From DATGZX01 sp035296965 (lineage in GTDB: Bacteria > Planctomycetota > Planctomycetia > Gemmatales > Gemmataceae): 42,521 nucleotides of DNA. The notes beneath the pieces were generated by a model. The model ran no database searches. It saw only the letters and a list, made by a program, of their open reading frames with translations, and was not told the DNA's origin. Of the stretch, positions 1-8,900 are shown piece after piece. Location of the stretch: positions 1-42,521 of the forward strand of contig DATGZX010000153.1 of NCBI GenBank assembly GCA_035296965.1. The letters run 5' to 3'. The position numbers and the translations under genes are program-made. The stretch's first letter is position 1; every line of letters starts with the position of its first letter.

Positions 1-366
1 TAACAGACTCGGGCCGGTTGCCTTCCTGGGCGCCGGACCGAGTCATTGACCCCCTGGCCGAATCTCCCCCTGCGCATCGTGGCCGGCCAGCCTCTCGCTA
101 TTCCAGTCCACGGTTGGTTCCCGTGAATAGCCCGGGCGTAGTCAGGAATCGCCCACGTTCGCACACGTCGCGTCGCTCACGCCCAGGTTGGCCATTCCCG
201 CCCGTCAACGCGAGACGGCACCGCCGTGTGGCGTTTGGTAAACGAGCCTCTGACCTTGAGAGGACGATAAGACCTGGGCAGCCGCCTGGGGATGGCGCAG
301 TGGCGCAGCTTTTGTAAGAATCTGCAGTTTTTGGAAATCGGTGAGCAGAAAATAGCTTTCGAAGAC
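1..366. other. gene-free stretch at window edge
   Basis: No reading frame here has convincing protein character, a credible ribosome binding site or a recognisable motif. The overlapping open frames on both strands have the composition expected of random GC-rich sequence. The stretch precedes the first palindromic repeat and is probably degraded intergenic or mobile-element DNA. Confidence 0.5.
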
Positions 367-414
367 ACGCGAGGAATTGCGGATTTTCCGCGAGCTGCGC
401 GGAAGAATCCGCGC
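367..414 (+). repeat. palindromic 48-bp repeat, copy 1
   Basis: The 48 bp contain an imperfect inverted repeat, with left arm GCGGATTTTCCGCG and right arm CGCGGAAGAATCCGCG around a short centre. The same element occurs at 5342-5389 in the same orientation, with the same length and only a few differences, mostly in the loop. It can form a strong hairpin or serve as a two-armed protein binding site. It lies about 220 bp before the first integrase-like tail. A recombination or transposition site is inferred from that association; a REP-like element is the alternative. Confidence 0.7.
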
Positions 415-633
415 CTCCTGGGGAGTAGTTGGGACAGCTCATAGCCCCCGTCGAGTCCTTCGCGATGGCGATCGACTCCTCCATCGCGGGCGTAATCGTA
501 CGTAAGCGATTTTCGACAGGGGTGCAAGGAACGCCCGGATGAAGCCGTTCAACGCGACTGGCACCGAGTCGAAAATCAACTCCCACGGGGGGTCGTACTG
601 GTTGACGGAACGTCGCAAGGAGCCAATACTTTA

Positions 634-774
634 CGTCAACCGGCTTACCTTCGCGCTGCAAAATGCGATGCAATTGATCCCAACCTGCAAAATGTCGTCA
701 ATGCCTGGGATACGTTGCCTTCTGCGATCCGTGAGGCGATTCTGGTGATGGTCGAGGCTGCCCAACACCGGTAG
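634..774 (+). pseudogene. relic: C-terminal tail of an integrase-like gene
   Basis: This open frame ends in DPNLQNVVNAWDTLPSAI and then REAILVMVEAAQHR before a TAG stop. It closely resembles the end of the relic at 5029-5226 (DPGLRSVVAAWSSLPTSF then REAIALVIKAAK). The pattern 'D-P-x-L-x-x-V-V-x-A-W-x-x-L-P' near a stop is one I associate with the tails of planctomycete tyrosine recombinases; that is memory, not a search. No start codon or catalytic domain is present upstream, so only the 3' end of a gene is left. It lies on the plus strand, facing the downstream end of the sigma/WD40 gene. Confidence 0.5.
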
Positions 775-975
775 CTCGGAACAGGGCGCATGAGGTCCTC
801 CCCGCTGGCTCTCGCGCTGCGAACATACCGTTGGGCGAGCGGCGTTTGGAGCAAGCCGTTGTTTTCAGTAGGCCCCATCTGGTACTAGAAACTTGGATTT
901 GGCAGGAGAGTAGCTTACCTGGGTGCACATTGGGGCACAGCTAGCATGAAGCTCCCCGCGGCGCCTTCGGGTGGG

Positions 976-3900
976 TCATGGGCCGTGTAGATCCGATGGC
1001 CCATGACTAATCGACCTATGATTCAAACGTAGCAGACTTGCCTGGGCTTCTTTCGACAGCCATGCGTCGGGGGCTCCGCCGGCCAACCTCAACAGCAGGT
1101 CCGTCGCTTGAGCGTCGCCGATACGTTCAAGAATTTCCAAAGCTCGCAACGTTCGTAGACGATGGCTGCCGGGATTCGTCAGGTCGAGTGCTCGGAGAAT
1201 CTGTTCGAGTCTTCGTTGCACTTCTGGACCCTGCTTCGCGGCGAGGGCTCTGCGAAGGATTGGCTCCGCCCCATCTGCAAGCTTATTCAATTCGACCAGT
1301 GCTTTTTCGCGTTCCGAGAAGCGGCTGCTATCTAGTTGCTTCACAAGGCCCGACACCACTTCTGAATTTGGAGTCGTGATTGGGTGGAGCAAGCCTTTGA
1401 AGTAAGCTACGGTCTGCGATGGCGCGGCCGCAAGTATCACGATGCTCCGGTATGCTTTCGAGGCGTCGCCAGCAAGGTCTGACCATAGCCTTTCAAGATC
1501 TGCAGCCTGGAGCGGTTCAGCCTGGGCGGAGGCCCGACGCGTGTAAGGGGCTACATCCCAGACGAGGACAGTCGTATCCCTGCTTCCCGATGCTAGGCTC
1601 ATGCCGTCGGGAGAGAAGACGAGCACGTCCGTTGGACCAGCGTGACCTTTAAAGGTGTGAATGATCTTGCTATTGGTCAAATCGAGGAGACGAACCTGAG
1701 TCCGATTCTCAAATCCCGACGACACCAGATTCTTTTCCGAGGTCCAAAGGCTATGGCTGCCGTCGTTGCCCAGGGCCAGGCAGCGACCGTCCGGTGAGAA
1801 AGCAAGCGTTGTCGTATAGCCCGCATCTTTCACCACCAAACGGCCCTGGCCTGTGGCCATCTCCCACAAATACACCGATCCCCCCATGCTTGCGACGGCT
1901 ACGCTCCGGCCATCAGGGGAAAACCGGGCGCAATTCAGCCCGCCGTCATGCTTGCCTGGCAAGGCACGCTCCTTGCCGGTCGCCAGGTCCCAGCCGAGCA
2001 ACCTGAGGTGTGTGCCGCTACTAGCGATTAGGCTTCTGCTGTCAGGCGAAAAAGCCAACGAGAAGATCGATGAACGGCCGCCAGGTTGTTCGGGTTCAAT
2101 CGCAAGCTGGCTAAGTTCTTTGCCCGTCTTAATATCGAACAACGCGATGGTTTCTGGCAGGTCTAAGGAATTCCACGCCAGCTTCGTGCCGTCGGGCGAG
2201 ATTGCCATTTGGCCGCGGCTGTTAGAAGTCTTGATGCAGCGCTGTTCCTTCCCCAAAGCACAGTCCCATAGCCTTATAGTGCCGTCTTGGCTCGCCGACA
2301 GCAGAGACTTGCCGTCTTTGGAAAACGTCAGACTGGAGACGTATCCGGCGTGGCCTTCAAGCTTGTGCTGCAGCTTCGTCGAGGCTACATCCCAAACCCA
2401 GATGGTTTTTTCAGAAGCCGAGGCGAGTCGTTTACCATCTGCCGAATATGCAATGGAAGCAATCGACGTCTTGGGTGCGTTAAGAGCGAGCAGCTCCTTG
2501 CCTGTCGTAAGATCCCAAAGTCGGATGAGGTTTCCCAATCCGCCGCTCGAGATTAAACACTTGCCATCTTGGGTGAACGCGACTTGTCCAACGACTGAGC
2601 CAAGTGGACCAATCTTGCGGCCTTCCTTCCCATTGGCAAGATCCCAAATGCGAATTGTCTGGTCGATGCCTCCAGTCGCCATGCTTGAACCATCCGGGGA
2701 GAACGCCAACGAAAAGGTCGAGTTTTCGGCACCCTGGAGAGTAACGATCTCCTTGCCAGTCGCAACTGCCCAGAGGACGACCCTGCCGGGCCTCCCGGAT
2801 TCAAACATCGTCGCAGCTAGCCGTTGGTTGTCCGGTGAGAAGGCCACGTGGGCGGGTTGTTCAGAACAAGGAAGATGGTGGATCAGCTTCCCGGTTTCTG
2901 CGTTCCAGATTTCTGCCGCGTGCTGATTCGCTTTGGCGCTCGCGGCAGCGAGCAATTTGCCGTCCGGGGACAGCTCAACAGTCCAGAGTTTCCAATCCGC
3001 TGTCTCGAAGCGCCGTATTTCTTTACCGGTGTCGATTTCCCACAAGCGTATGGTCTTGTCGCTTCCCCAGGTCACAAGCGAACGGCCATGTGGAAGAAAC
3101 ACAACGCCGCTCACCCCGTTGTTAGTACGCCGATCGATGGTGCTCTCGTGTCCGACAAATTGCCGGATCTCCTTGCCCGAAGAGGAATCGATCAAGCGAA
3201 AGATACAATCTCTACCCCCAACAGCGAGCATTCTCCCGTTCGGCGAGAAGGCCAGGGAATCGAGATCAACCGGCAGCGTGATGCGGGATCGGGGTCTCCC
3301 GGTCTTGGTTTCCCAGAGCGAGACGGTTTTCCCTGCCATGGTGGCGATGGTCAAATCGTCTGCTGCGAGGACAAACCTGCTCACATGCGCCTCGTTGCGG
3401 AAGCGAATTGTGCCAAGACGCGCGACGGCGCCTTCCGGCAGGGGATCACCAAAGCGATCGTCGCGCGACAACGCCCCGGGTTGGGCCTTGTGCTCTGCAG
3501 TGTCGTGAGCTGTTGGTTCCGGCGGGAGCCCCTGAACAACGAAAGCCCCGTAAATTGCCAGGGATCCTGCCGTGCAAATGAGAAGCATAAGCCATTTCAA
3601 CTTGGCTGCGAGCATTGCTGGGAATGATTCCCGCAGGAGACTTACCACCTCCGCCGAGATGCCGCTCAGCGAGGCAGATTTCGCAGCCGCCACGAGCCGG
3701 GCAGCGGCAACGCTGGCGCGCACCAGCGATTCGGGTACTCCTGCGCCAGTGCTTTCCTGCGACAACATAGTGGCGAGAAGGGGCACGGCGAGCGTAAAGC
3801 CCCGCTGCCCCAGGCGGCCACGCAAGCATTCACGCGCCTTTCCCAGGCGAGTCTTAAGCGTCCCCAGCGGCCAACCCAACAGGGCGGCAGCTTCCTCTTG

Positions 3901-4395
3901 CGTTTTGCCGGCCCAATAGCAGAGCAAAAGTGGAGTACGATATTTCTCCGAGAGGAGACTGATCTCCTGATGGAGGACCTCGCGTAATTCGCGCCACGTC
4001 ATGTCATCCATCCTCGGCGCTTCCGGAATGGCCGCGCAACCTTCCATTGCGCGTCTCCGTGACTCGCGGGATCGATGCTTGCAGGCCAACCGATACGCGA
4101 CGCCGTGAAGCCAGCTTGCCAGTGACCCATACTCGCGGATTGAGACTGCCTTTTGCGCCAACACCAAAAAGGTCGCCTGGAACACATCCTCGGCATCGTG
4201 CGGACTGCGGAGCACCGATCGGCAAACGTTCATGACGATCCCGCCGTGGCGGCGCATGAGGGCGGCAAACGCTTCGTCATCGCGATCGGCAACGAATCCC
4301 TGCAAGAGTTCGCAATCCGATTGCTGGTGCACCGTCTCAGCGGCCGCCAGTTTGCGGATGTAAGGCAGGACCGTGTTCGCGTGCGGCAGTTCCAT
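976..4395 (-). CDS. ECF sigma factor fused to WD40 repeats
   Basis: The product is about 1139 aa and combines transcription and beta-propeller modules. Residues about 42-83 form sigma region 2 (motif SPHDAEDVFQATFLVLAQKA). Residues about 137-194 form region 4 with a helix-turn-helix (QEEAAALLGWPLGTLKTRL). A membrane segment follows near 267-287 (LMLLICTAGSLAIYGAFVV). The rest is a long series of WD40 repeats (repeated 'AFSPDG' and 'IRLWD'), closed by a helical, HEAT-like tail. The sigma domain would therefore be cytoplasmic and the propellers on the other side of a membrane, unless proteolysis releases them. This fusion is recurrent in Gemmata-type planctomycetes. The start at 4395 (MELPHANT) was chosen because the frame upstream to 4449 lacks domain character. 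No anti-sigma gene is adjacent. Confidence 0.9.
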   Translation of the reverse strand: MELPHANTVLPYIRKLAAAETVHQQSDCELLQGFVADRDDEAFAALMRRHGGIVMNVCRSVLRSPHDAEDVFQATFLVLAQKAVSIREYGSLASWLHGVAYRLACKHRSRESRRRAMEGCAAIPEAPRMDDMTWRELREVLHQEISLLSEKYRTPLLLCYWAGKTQEEAAALLGWPLGTLKTRLGKARECLRGRLGQRGFTLAVPLLATMLSQESTGAGVPESLVRASVAAARLVAAAKSASLSGISAEVVSLLRESFPAMLAAKLKWLMLLICTAGSLAIYGAFVVQGLPPEPTAHDTAEHKAQPGALSRDDRFGDPLPEGAVARLGTIRFRNEAHVSRFVLAADDLTIATMAGKTVSLWETKTGRPRSRITLPVDLDSLAFSPNGRMLAVGGRDCIFRLIDSSSGKEIRQFVGHESTIDRRTNNGVSGVVFLPHGRSLVTWGSDKTIRLWEIDTGKEIRRFETADWKLWTVELSPDGKLLAAASAKANQHAAEIWNAETGKLIHHLPCSEQPAHVAFSPDNQRLAATMFESGRPGRVVLWAVATGKEIVTLQGAENSTFSLAFSPDGSSMATGGIDQTIRIWDLANGKEGRKIGPLGSVVGQVAFTQDGKCLISSGGLGNLIRLWDLTTGKELLALNAPKTSIASIAYSADGKRLASASEKTIWVWDVASTKLQHKLEGHAGYVSSLTFSKDGKSLLSASQDGTIRLWDCALGKEQRCIKTSNSRGQMAISPDGTKLAWNSLDLPETIALFDIKTGKELSQLAIEPEQPGGRSSIFSLAFSPDSRSLIASSGTHLRLLGWDLATGKERALPGKHDGGLNCARFSPDGRSVAVASMGGSVYLWEMATGQGRLVVKDAGYTTTLAFSPDGRCLALGNDGSHSLWTSEKNLVSSGFENRTQVRLLDLTNSKIIHTFKGHAGPTDVLVFSPDGMSLASGSRDTTVLVWDVAPYTRRASAQAEPLQAADLERLWSDLAGDASKAYRSIVILAAAPSQTVAYFKGLLHPITTPNSEVVSGLVKQLDSSRFSEREKALVELNKLADGAEPILRRALAAKQGPEVQRRLEQILRALDLTNPGSHRLRTLRALEILERIGDAQATDLLLRLAGGAPDAWLSKEAQASLLRLNHRSISHGPSDLHGP

Positions 4396-4729
4396 GTGGG
4401 GTCTCGCTGGAATCGTGACGAATCTTTTTCGATCCGCGTCCATTGCCAACGCGACCTACTCGCCCTGATTTGACGAGTGTCAGTCGTGGTGCAAGCAATC
4501 AACACTGTACGGTCGGGCCGGGCCCTCCTTCTTATAGTAGTGCCTTCTGGAGGCGATCCGGGATTGAAATTACCCCAACTGCGCTGAAACATCCGATGCA
4601 CTGGACCCAGCCTTGCAAGAAATCGCCGAGGCCATTGGCTTGTGCGGAAGACCCTCCGTGGCGAGCAGGTTCGTGCCCCGTAAGATGTTGGCTAACGGCG
4701 CCCTCAGATTCCAACCGGAGAACACTTCG

Positions 4730-5017
4730 ATGCCAAGGGGACGACCAAGGAACGACGCCGGCATCAACAAAATGGAGGCAATGCGCAGAACGCTAACCGC
4801 CCTTGGGGATGATGTGATGCCGAAGGCCTTTCACGATCACATCAAGAAGAGCCTTGGCTTCGAGATGAGCTTGGGCATGATCTCGAACTACAAAAGCACG
4901 GTCAAATCTGAAGGGAGTAGGAGCCGTCTCAGACACGAGCCAGGTCCAACGGAGATCGCAGGGGCGTTCAGTTTTGCGGAGATCCATGCGGTACACACAC
5001 AATTCCAATTGGCCTGA
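4730..5017 (+). CDS. small planctomycete 'RGRPR' protein
   Basis: The product is 95 aa. It opens with a basic AT-hook-like motif (MPRGRPR) and continues with NKMEAMRRTLTALGDD and a segment ending EMSLGMISNYKS. I know this arrangement as a short family widespread in planctomycetes, typically 'GVNKMEAVRRAL...ISNYKS', whose function is undescribed as far as I recall. The predicted helices and basic N-terminus suggest DNA binding, which is inference. The residues after NYKS are less conserved-looking and may be a replaced tail. The ATG at 4730 is preferred over the upstream in-frame start at 4613 because the motif begins there. It is divergent from the sigma/WD40 gene and sits just before an integrase-like relic. 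Confidence 0.6.
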   Translation: MPRGRPRNDAGINKMEAMRRTLTALGDDVMPKAFHDHIKKSLGFEMSLGMISNYKSTVKSEGSRSRLRHEPGPTEIAGAFSFAEIHAVHTQFQLA

Positions 5018-5028
5018 GAAGCAGTAGC

Positions 5029-5226
5029 CTGGAGGGATTCGAACGCTTCGCCACAACTATCGAGTCCAGCAATGAGTTACGCCGCTCGCTAGAAAGGCGC
5101 GCTGCAGAATCCGGTACACTAGATCCCGGTTTGCGGTCGGTTGTCGCTGCCTGGAGTTCCCTCCCTACCTCTTTCCGCGAAGCGATCGCCCTGGTGATCA
5201 AGGCGGCGAAGTCCAAAATGGGCTAG
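5029..5226 (+). pseudogene. relic: second integrase-like C-terminal tail
   Basis: Sixty-five codons remain open to a TAG stop: the frame reads LEGFERFATTIES, then LERRAAESGTLDPGLRSVV and AAWSSLPTSFREAIALVIK. The end matches the relic at 634-774. The beginning, LEGFER, is what appears when the 3' end of a tRNA is translated on its complementary strand; such strings occur where an integrase gene abuts a tRNA-derived attachment site. No recombinase catalytic motif is present upstream, and the preceding 'RGRPR' gene ends 11 bp before in another frame, so only the 3' end survives. The integrase origin is inferred from the tail and the tRNA block. Confidence 0.5.
5031..5044 (-). other. tRNA T-arm-like fragment (possible att core)
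   Basis: On the minus strand this reads GTTCGAATCCCTCC, the usual T-loop and 3' T-stem of a bacterial tRNA. No anticodon arm, D arm or acceptor partner lies nearby, so this is not a tRNA gene. A tRNA 3' fragment inside an integrase-like relic is most simply an attachment-site remnant; chance similarity over 14 bp cannot be excluded. Confidence 0.4.
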
Positions 5227-5341
5227 GACAACAGCCAGACCGACAGGGGGAACGCCACACCAATAGGCACCTTCCCTCGTAAGTGTCGGGACTCCATAAT
5301 ATCGGGAATGTTTGCAAGCGTGTGCGATCACGCTCGTAAAA

Positions 5342-5389
5342 ACGCGAGGATTTGCGGATTTTCCGCGCAGCGCGCGGAAGATTCCGCGC
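5342..5389 (+). repeat. palindromic 48-bp repeat, copy 2
   Basis: This is the second copy of the element at 367-414, in the same orientation and about 5 kb away. Here the palindrome is cleaner: left arm GCGGATTTTCCGCGC and right arm GCGCGGAAGATTCCGC. It lies 115 bp after the stop of the second integrase-like tail. The two copies bracket the sigma/WD40 gene, the small 'RGRPR' gene and both relic tails. No obvious target-site duplication is visible at either copy by eye. Confidence 0.7.
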
Positions 5390-5673
5390 TGCCAGATTAT
5401 AATCGTTGGACGCTGGTTACGCGCAAGCATGAGAGGCCGAGCCGAACTGACGCAACAGATCCGGCCCGACAGGAGGGATGAGCGAGGACTTGGACAGCCG
5501 CCGGAATTTGTAACAGCACGTGTGGGATGTGAATATGTGGTGGACGTTGGAAGGTGAACGTGTCCTCCGTAGGGCAGAATGGGAACTGTCTCGCGAGGGT
5601 CTCGCCGGGATTTCGGGTCCACATCGAAGGTTCTCGAGGGAACGAAGATTCTTTCGGCTGCGGGATCAGAGCG

Positions 5674-5793
5674 TTTGACGACCTACAACCCAATCAAAAA
5701 CTGGCACTTCTTGTACTTGTTGGAAAGGCCTCGCGCGATGAAGCGGTGCCTATGCCAAAACTCACGGACCTCACCGAAGCAACGGTCGCCGGA
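5674..5793 (+). pseudogene. relic of a planctomycete hypothetical protein
   Basis: An open frame carries FDDLQPNQKLALLVLVGKAS followed by DEAVPMPKLTDLTEATVAG. This resembles a segment I recall from uncharacterised planctomycete proteins ('...L.P.QKLALLA.VG.AL.D...P.P.LTA..EATVA'). Flanking sequence in the same frame (5554-5673 and 5794-5865) has no such character, and there is no good start signal. It is therefore read as an internal fragment of a lost gene. Family recognition is tentative. The rest of 5390-5890 shows nothing I can identify. Confidence 0.35.
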
Positions 5794-5887
5794 TTCCGAC
5801 CGACCCCACGGCACAGCTGGCTACCGAATCGTGACGCTCTCGTTGTTGGTCTTTACCGGGGCTAACCTCAGTGATTCGGGCTCAATT

Positions 5888-5895
5888 AAAAGGTG
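5888..5895 (+). promoter_or_regulatory. ribosome binding site deciding the STAND gene start
   Basis: AAAAGGTG lies 6 bases before the ATG at 5902. It favours that ATG over the in-frame GTG at 5893, which would overlap the site itself. Confidence 0.55.
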
Positions 5896-5901
5896 TCACG
5901 A

Positions 5902-8900
5902 ATGGCCGTTGAACGGGGCGGTCGTGCCGATAAGTTAGGTAACCGTTACGAGGGACTCTGGGTGGTCCAAAACCTGCTCCAGGTCCTTGGCGGTGAGCTT
6001 GTCTCCGTGACCGTGGAAGCCATAGGCGACGATGAAAAAGGAGTCGATCTCTGGGTCGAACGAGTGGACGGCATCCGCGAAGCGGAGCAGTGCAAGAGGA
6101 AAAACTACCTGGTCGGTAAGTGGAGCATGGCTGATTTGCGTAGGCGGGAAGTCTTGCTACATCTCGCTTCCCAGCTGCAACGAGAAAGCCGAAATCGGTT
6201 CACTTTCGTGTCCGTCCACGACGCCCCGGAACTCAGTAAGCTCGCCGAATTGGCGAGGACCAGCAACAACGACCCTGAGGCCTTCTTTCGCACGGTTGAC
6301 TCGTCGGAGGCGCTTCGACCGGCCTTTCAGACATTCTGTGCGGCCTGTGATTTGGATCGGAACAACCCGGCTGGTTTGGCCGCAGCCTACGATCTCTTAC
6401 AGCGCAGTGATGTCCGAGTGTTTGACGACAGCCGAGGCGGGCGACAGGATGTCGAACTGCACGCCAGGTCTCTGGTGACTGGAGACTCCCGTTCGGTGAT
6501 TCTCTTGCTTGCCGAGTTGGCCCAGGATCGGATGGGGACGGCATTACACACGGACCAGATCCGAGAGCACCTGCGAGCGCACGGCCACCAACCACGTGAC
6601 CTTGCCGGGGAACCGAATCTCCCGGCCAGGATCGAGCGCCTGCGCGAAGAGTTCCGGGAATCGCTTCGTCCGGGCTTGATTAACGGCATTGTCGTGCACC
6701 GCACTCAGACTGAAACAGTGCTCGGCGCACTTCGCTCTGAGTCAGAAAACCGCCTGCTCATCGTCCATGGCCGGGCCGGGGCAGGGAAGAGCGGCGTACT
6801 GTTGGAAGTGACCGACCAGCTCCATGCGTCGGGTACTCCGTTTCTCCCCTTGCGCCTCGACCGAAGAACGCCCCAGGTCAGCGCGCGGCAGTTCGGTACG
6901 GGCCTTTGCGACCTGCCGGACTCGCCCGCGCTGTCCTTGCGAGCGCTGGCCGGGAGCCGTGACGCGGTCTTGGTCCTGGATCAACTGGACGCAATCCGAT
7001 GGACCGCCGCCCACGGCGTGGCGAGTTGGGAGGCGTGCCAGGAAGTTATCGACGAAGCGATGGCGCTTCTTCGGTTGCGCGTCGTTGTCGCGTGCCGAAC
7101 ATTTGATCTCCGGGACGACGCACTGATCCGCTCCTGGTTAGCCAGGCATCAGGCAATGGAAATTGAAGTCGGTGACCTGCCTGATCCTATCGTGGAACAA
7201 ATCATCACCCAGGCGGGGGGCGCGTTTCGCTCTTTTGCGAAGGCCCAGCAAAATCTCCTTCGTTCGACACTCTGCCTGAGCCTGTGGACTGAGCTTGCGC
7301 GGGATGGCCAGCCGCCGACATACTTCACCACGGCTGCGGAGTTGATGCGCGCATTCTGGTGGATGCGGCGAAGCCAGCTTGAAGCGATGGGCTTCTCGGG
7401 TGCCGAGATCGACACGGCCTTGGGACAATTGACAACATGGATGGACCGGAACGGCTCCGTGCATGCGCCTGAGCGGCTTTTGGACAATCACCCGAAGGCC
7501 AAGGACGCCTTCCTGTCGTTAAACTTGATCTCCATCGGCGAAGCACGTGTCACCTTTGCCCACCAGACCTTTTTCGAGTACCTGTTCGCCTCCCGTCTGC
7601 TGGACGCGATCAATTCTGGTAGAGAGACAATCGCAGGATGGCTCAAACGTCATGACCAGTCGCTGTTCAGGCGGGAACAGGTCCGCCAGCTGCTCTGGCT
7701 CCAGCGCGACGAGGCTCCCCAAGACTACCTCGCGACTGTATCAGGAATCCTGGCAGACCCGGACATTCGCTTTCACCTCAAGCATCTGATTCTCCGGTTC
7801 ATTGGGGATGTTCTCCGCCCAACTCCGTCCGAAGCCGATTGCGTACTTGGCCTGTTCCGTGATCCGGTTTGGCGGGCCCACATCGTGGAGGCTACCCTGT
7901 GGGGAAAGGACGCCTGGTTCACAACCATGGACGAACGCGGCATCTTCAGGGAGTTACTTACGTCAGGCTCGGAGCAGGACCAGATGACCGCTCTTCAATT
8001 GATGCACCTGGTCGCCGGGTCCTGTGGTGACCGCGTGGCGGCTTTGCTAGCGCCTTATGAGGCGGAACCGGACCCTTGGCCTCGCCGAGTTACCTCGGTC
8101 CTGTTGTTTTCGGATGGGTCTGATGACAGTGGGGTTTTGTACGAGCTGCGCCTCCGTTTGATCGCTCGGGGCGTGGCCCCCCAACCACCCATGTTTCCCG
8201 CCAAGCTCCTGGAGCGCGACCCACACCGCTGCGTGCAGTGGCTGGAGGCCCGGTTGCAAAATGCAGTGAGAGACTGGACTGCGCAGGTTACCGAAAAGCC
8301 TGAAGACATGGAGAAGGAACGACGCTTCGATCTGAACATTCACGAGGCTGATACCTTGTACCGCCTCGCGTCAGCGGCGCCGAGAGCCATGTGGGATCGG
8401 CTGCTTCCGTGCCTCCTTCGCCTTAGTGAGTTGGCTCGACATACTTCGCCTGACCCCGTGCCGGGAGAATTCTACCCCGATTCCTTCTGGCAACACTCCA
8501 CGCGACGCCGCAGGCTCCTGGAACCTCCTGACCTCGTCGCGGCACTCGCGCTCGCCGGGGCGATGCTGGCTACCGATGCGCCCCAATTCGTCGTGCAGCA
8601 ACTTAGCAATCTGTCCGGTCACGGCTCACGAACCGTGCAACAGCTCCTTGCCCGAGTGCTCACGCTGTGCCCTGGCGGTGTTGCTGATCTGGCCATTAAC
8701 TGGCTCTGCGATCAACCTGCGCGCTTCTCGCTTAATGACCTGGGTCCGGGTCGATGGCGGTACGCTCAAGAGCTGATTCGCCAGTTCGCATCAGCCTGTT
8801 CAGAATCCGTCTACGCTAGGCTAGAGGAATGCGTGCTGGCTTACCACGAACCTGTTGAGTATCGTAGCCTTCAGAACGAGCAGGAGGCAGTTGAAGCCGG

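Noticed and set aside
98..673. 191-codon minus-strand open frame
   Set aside because: It runs through the palindrome copy 1 without protein character, and the plus-strand relic at 634-774 explains the one conserved part.
1853..2926. 357-codon open frame on the plus strand
   Set aside because: It lies antisense to the WD40 repeats; its sequence is the shadow of the repeat codons and has no domain or start signal.
5031..5044. Possible tRNA gene on the minus strand
   Set aside because: Only the T-arm-like part is present; no cloverleaf can be drawn from the flanks.
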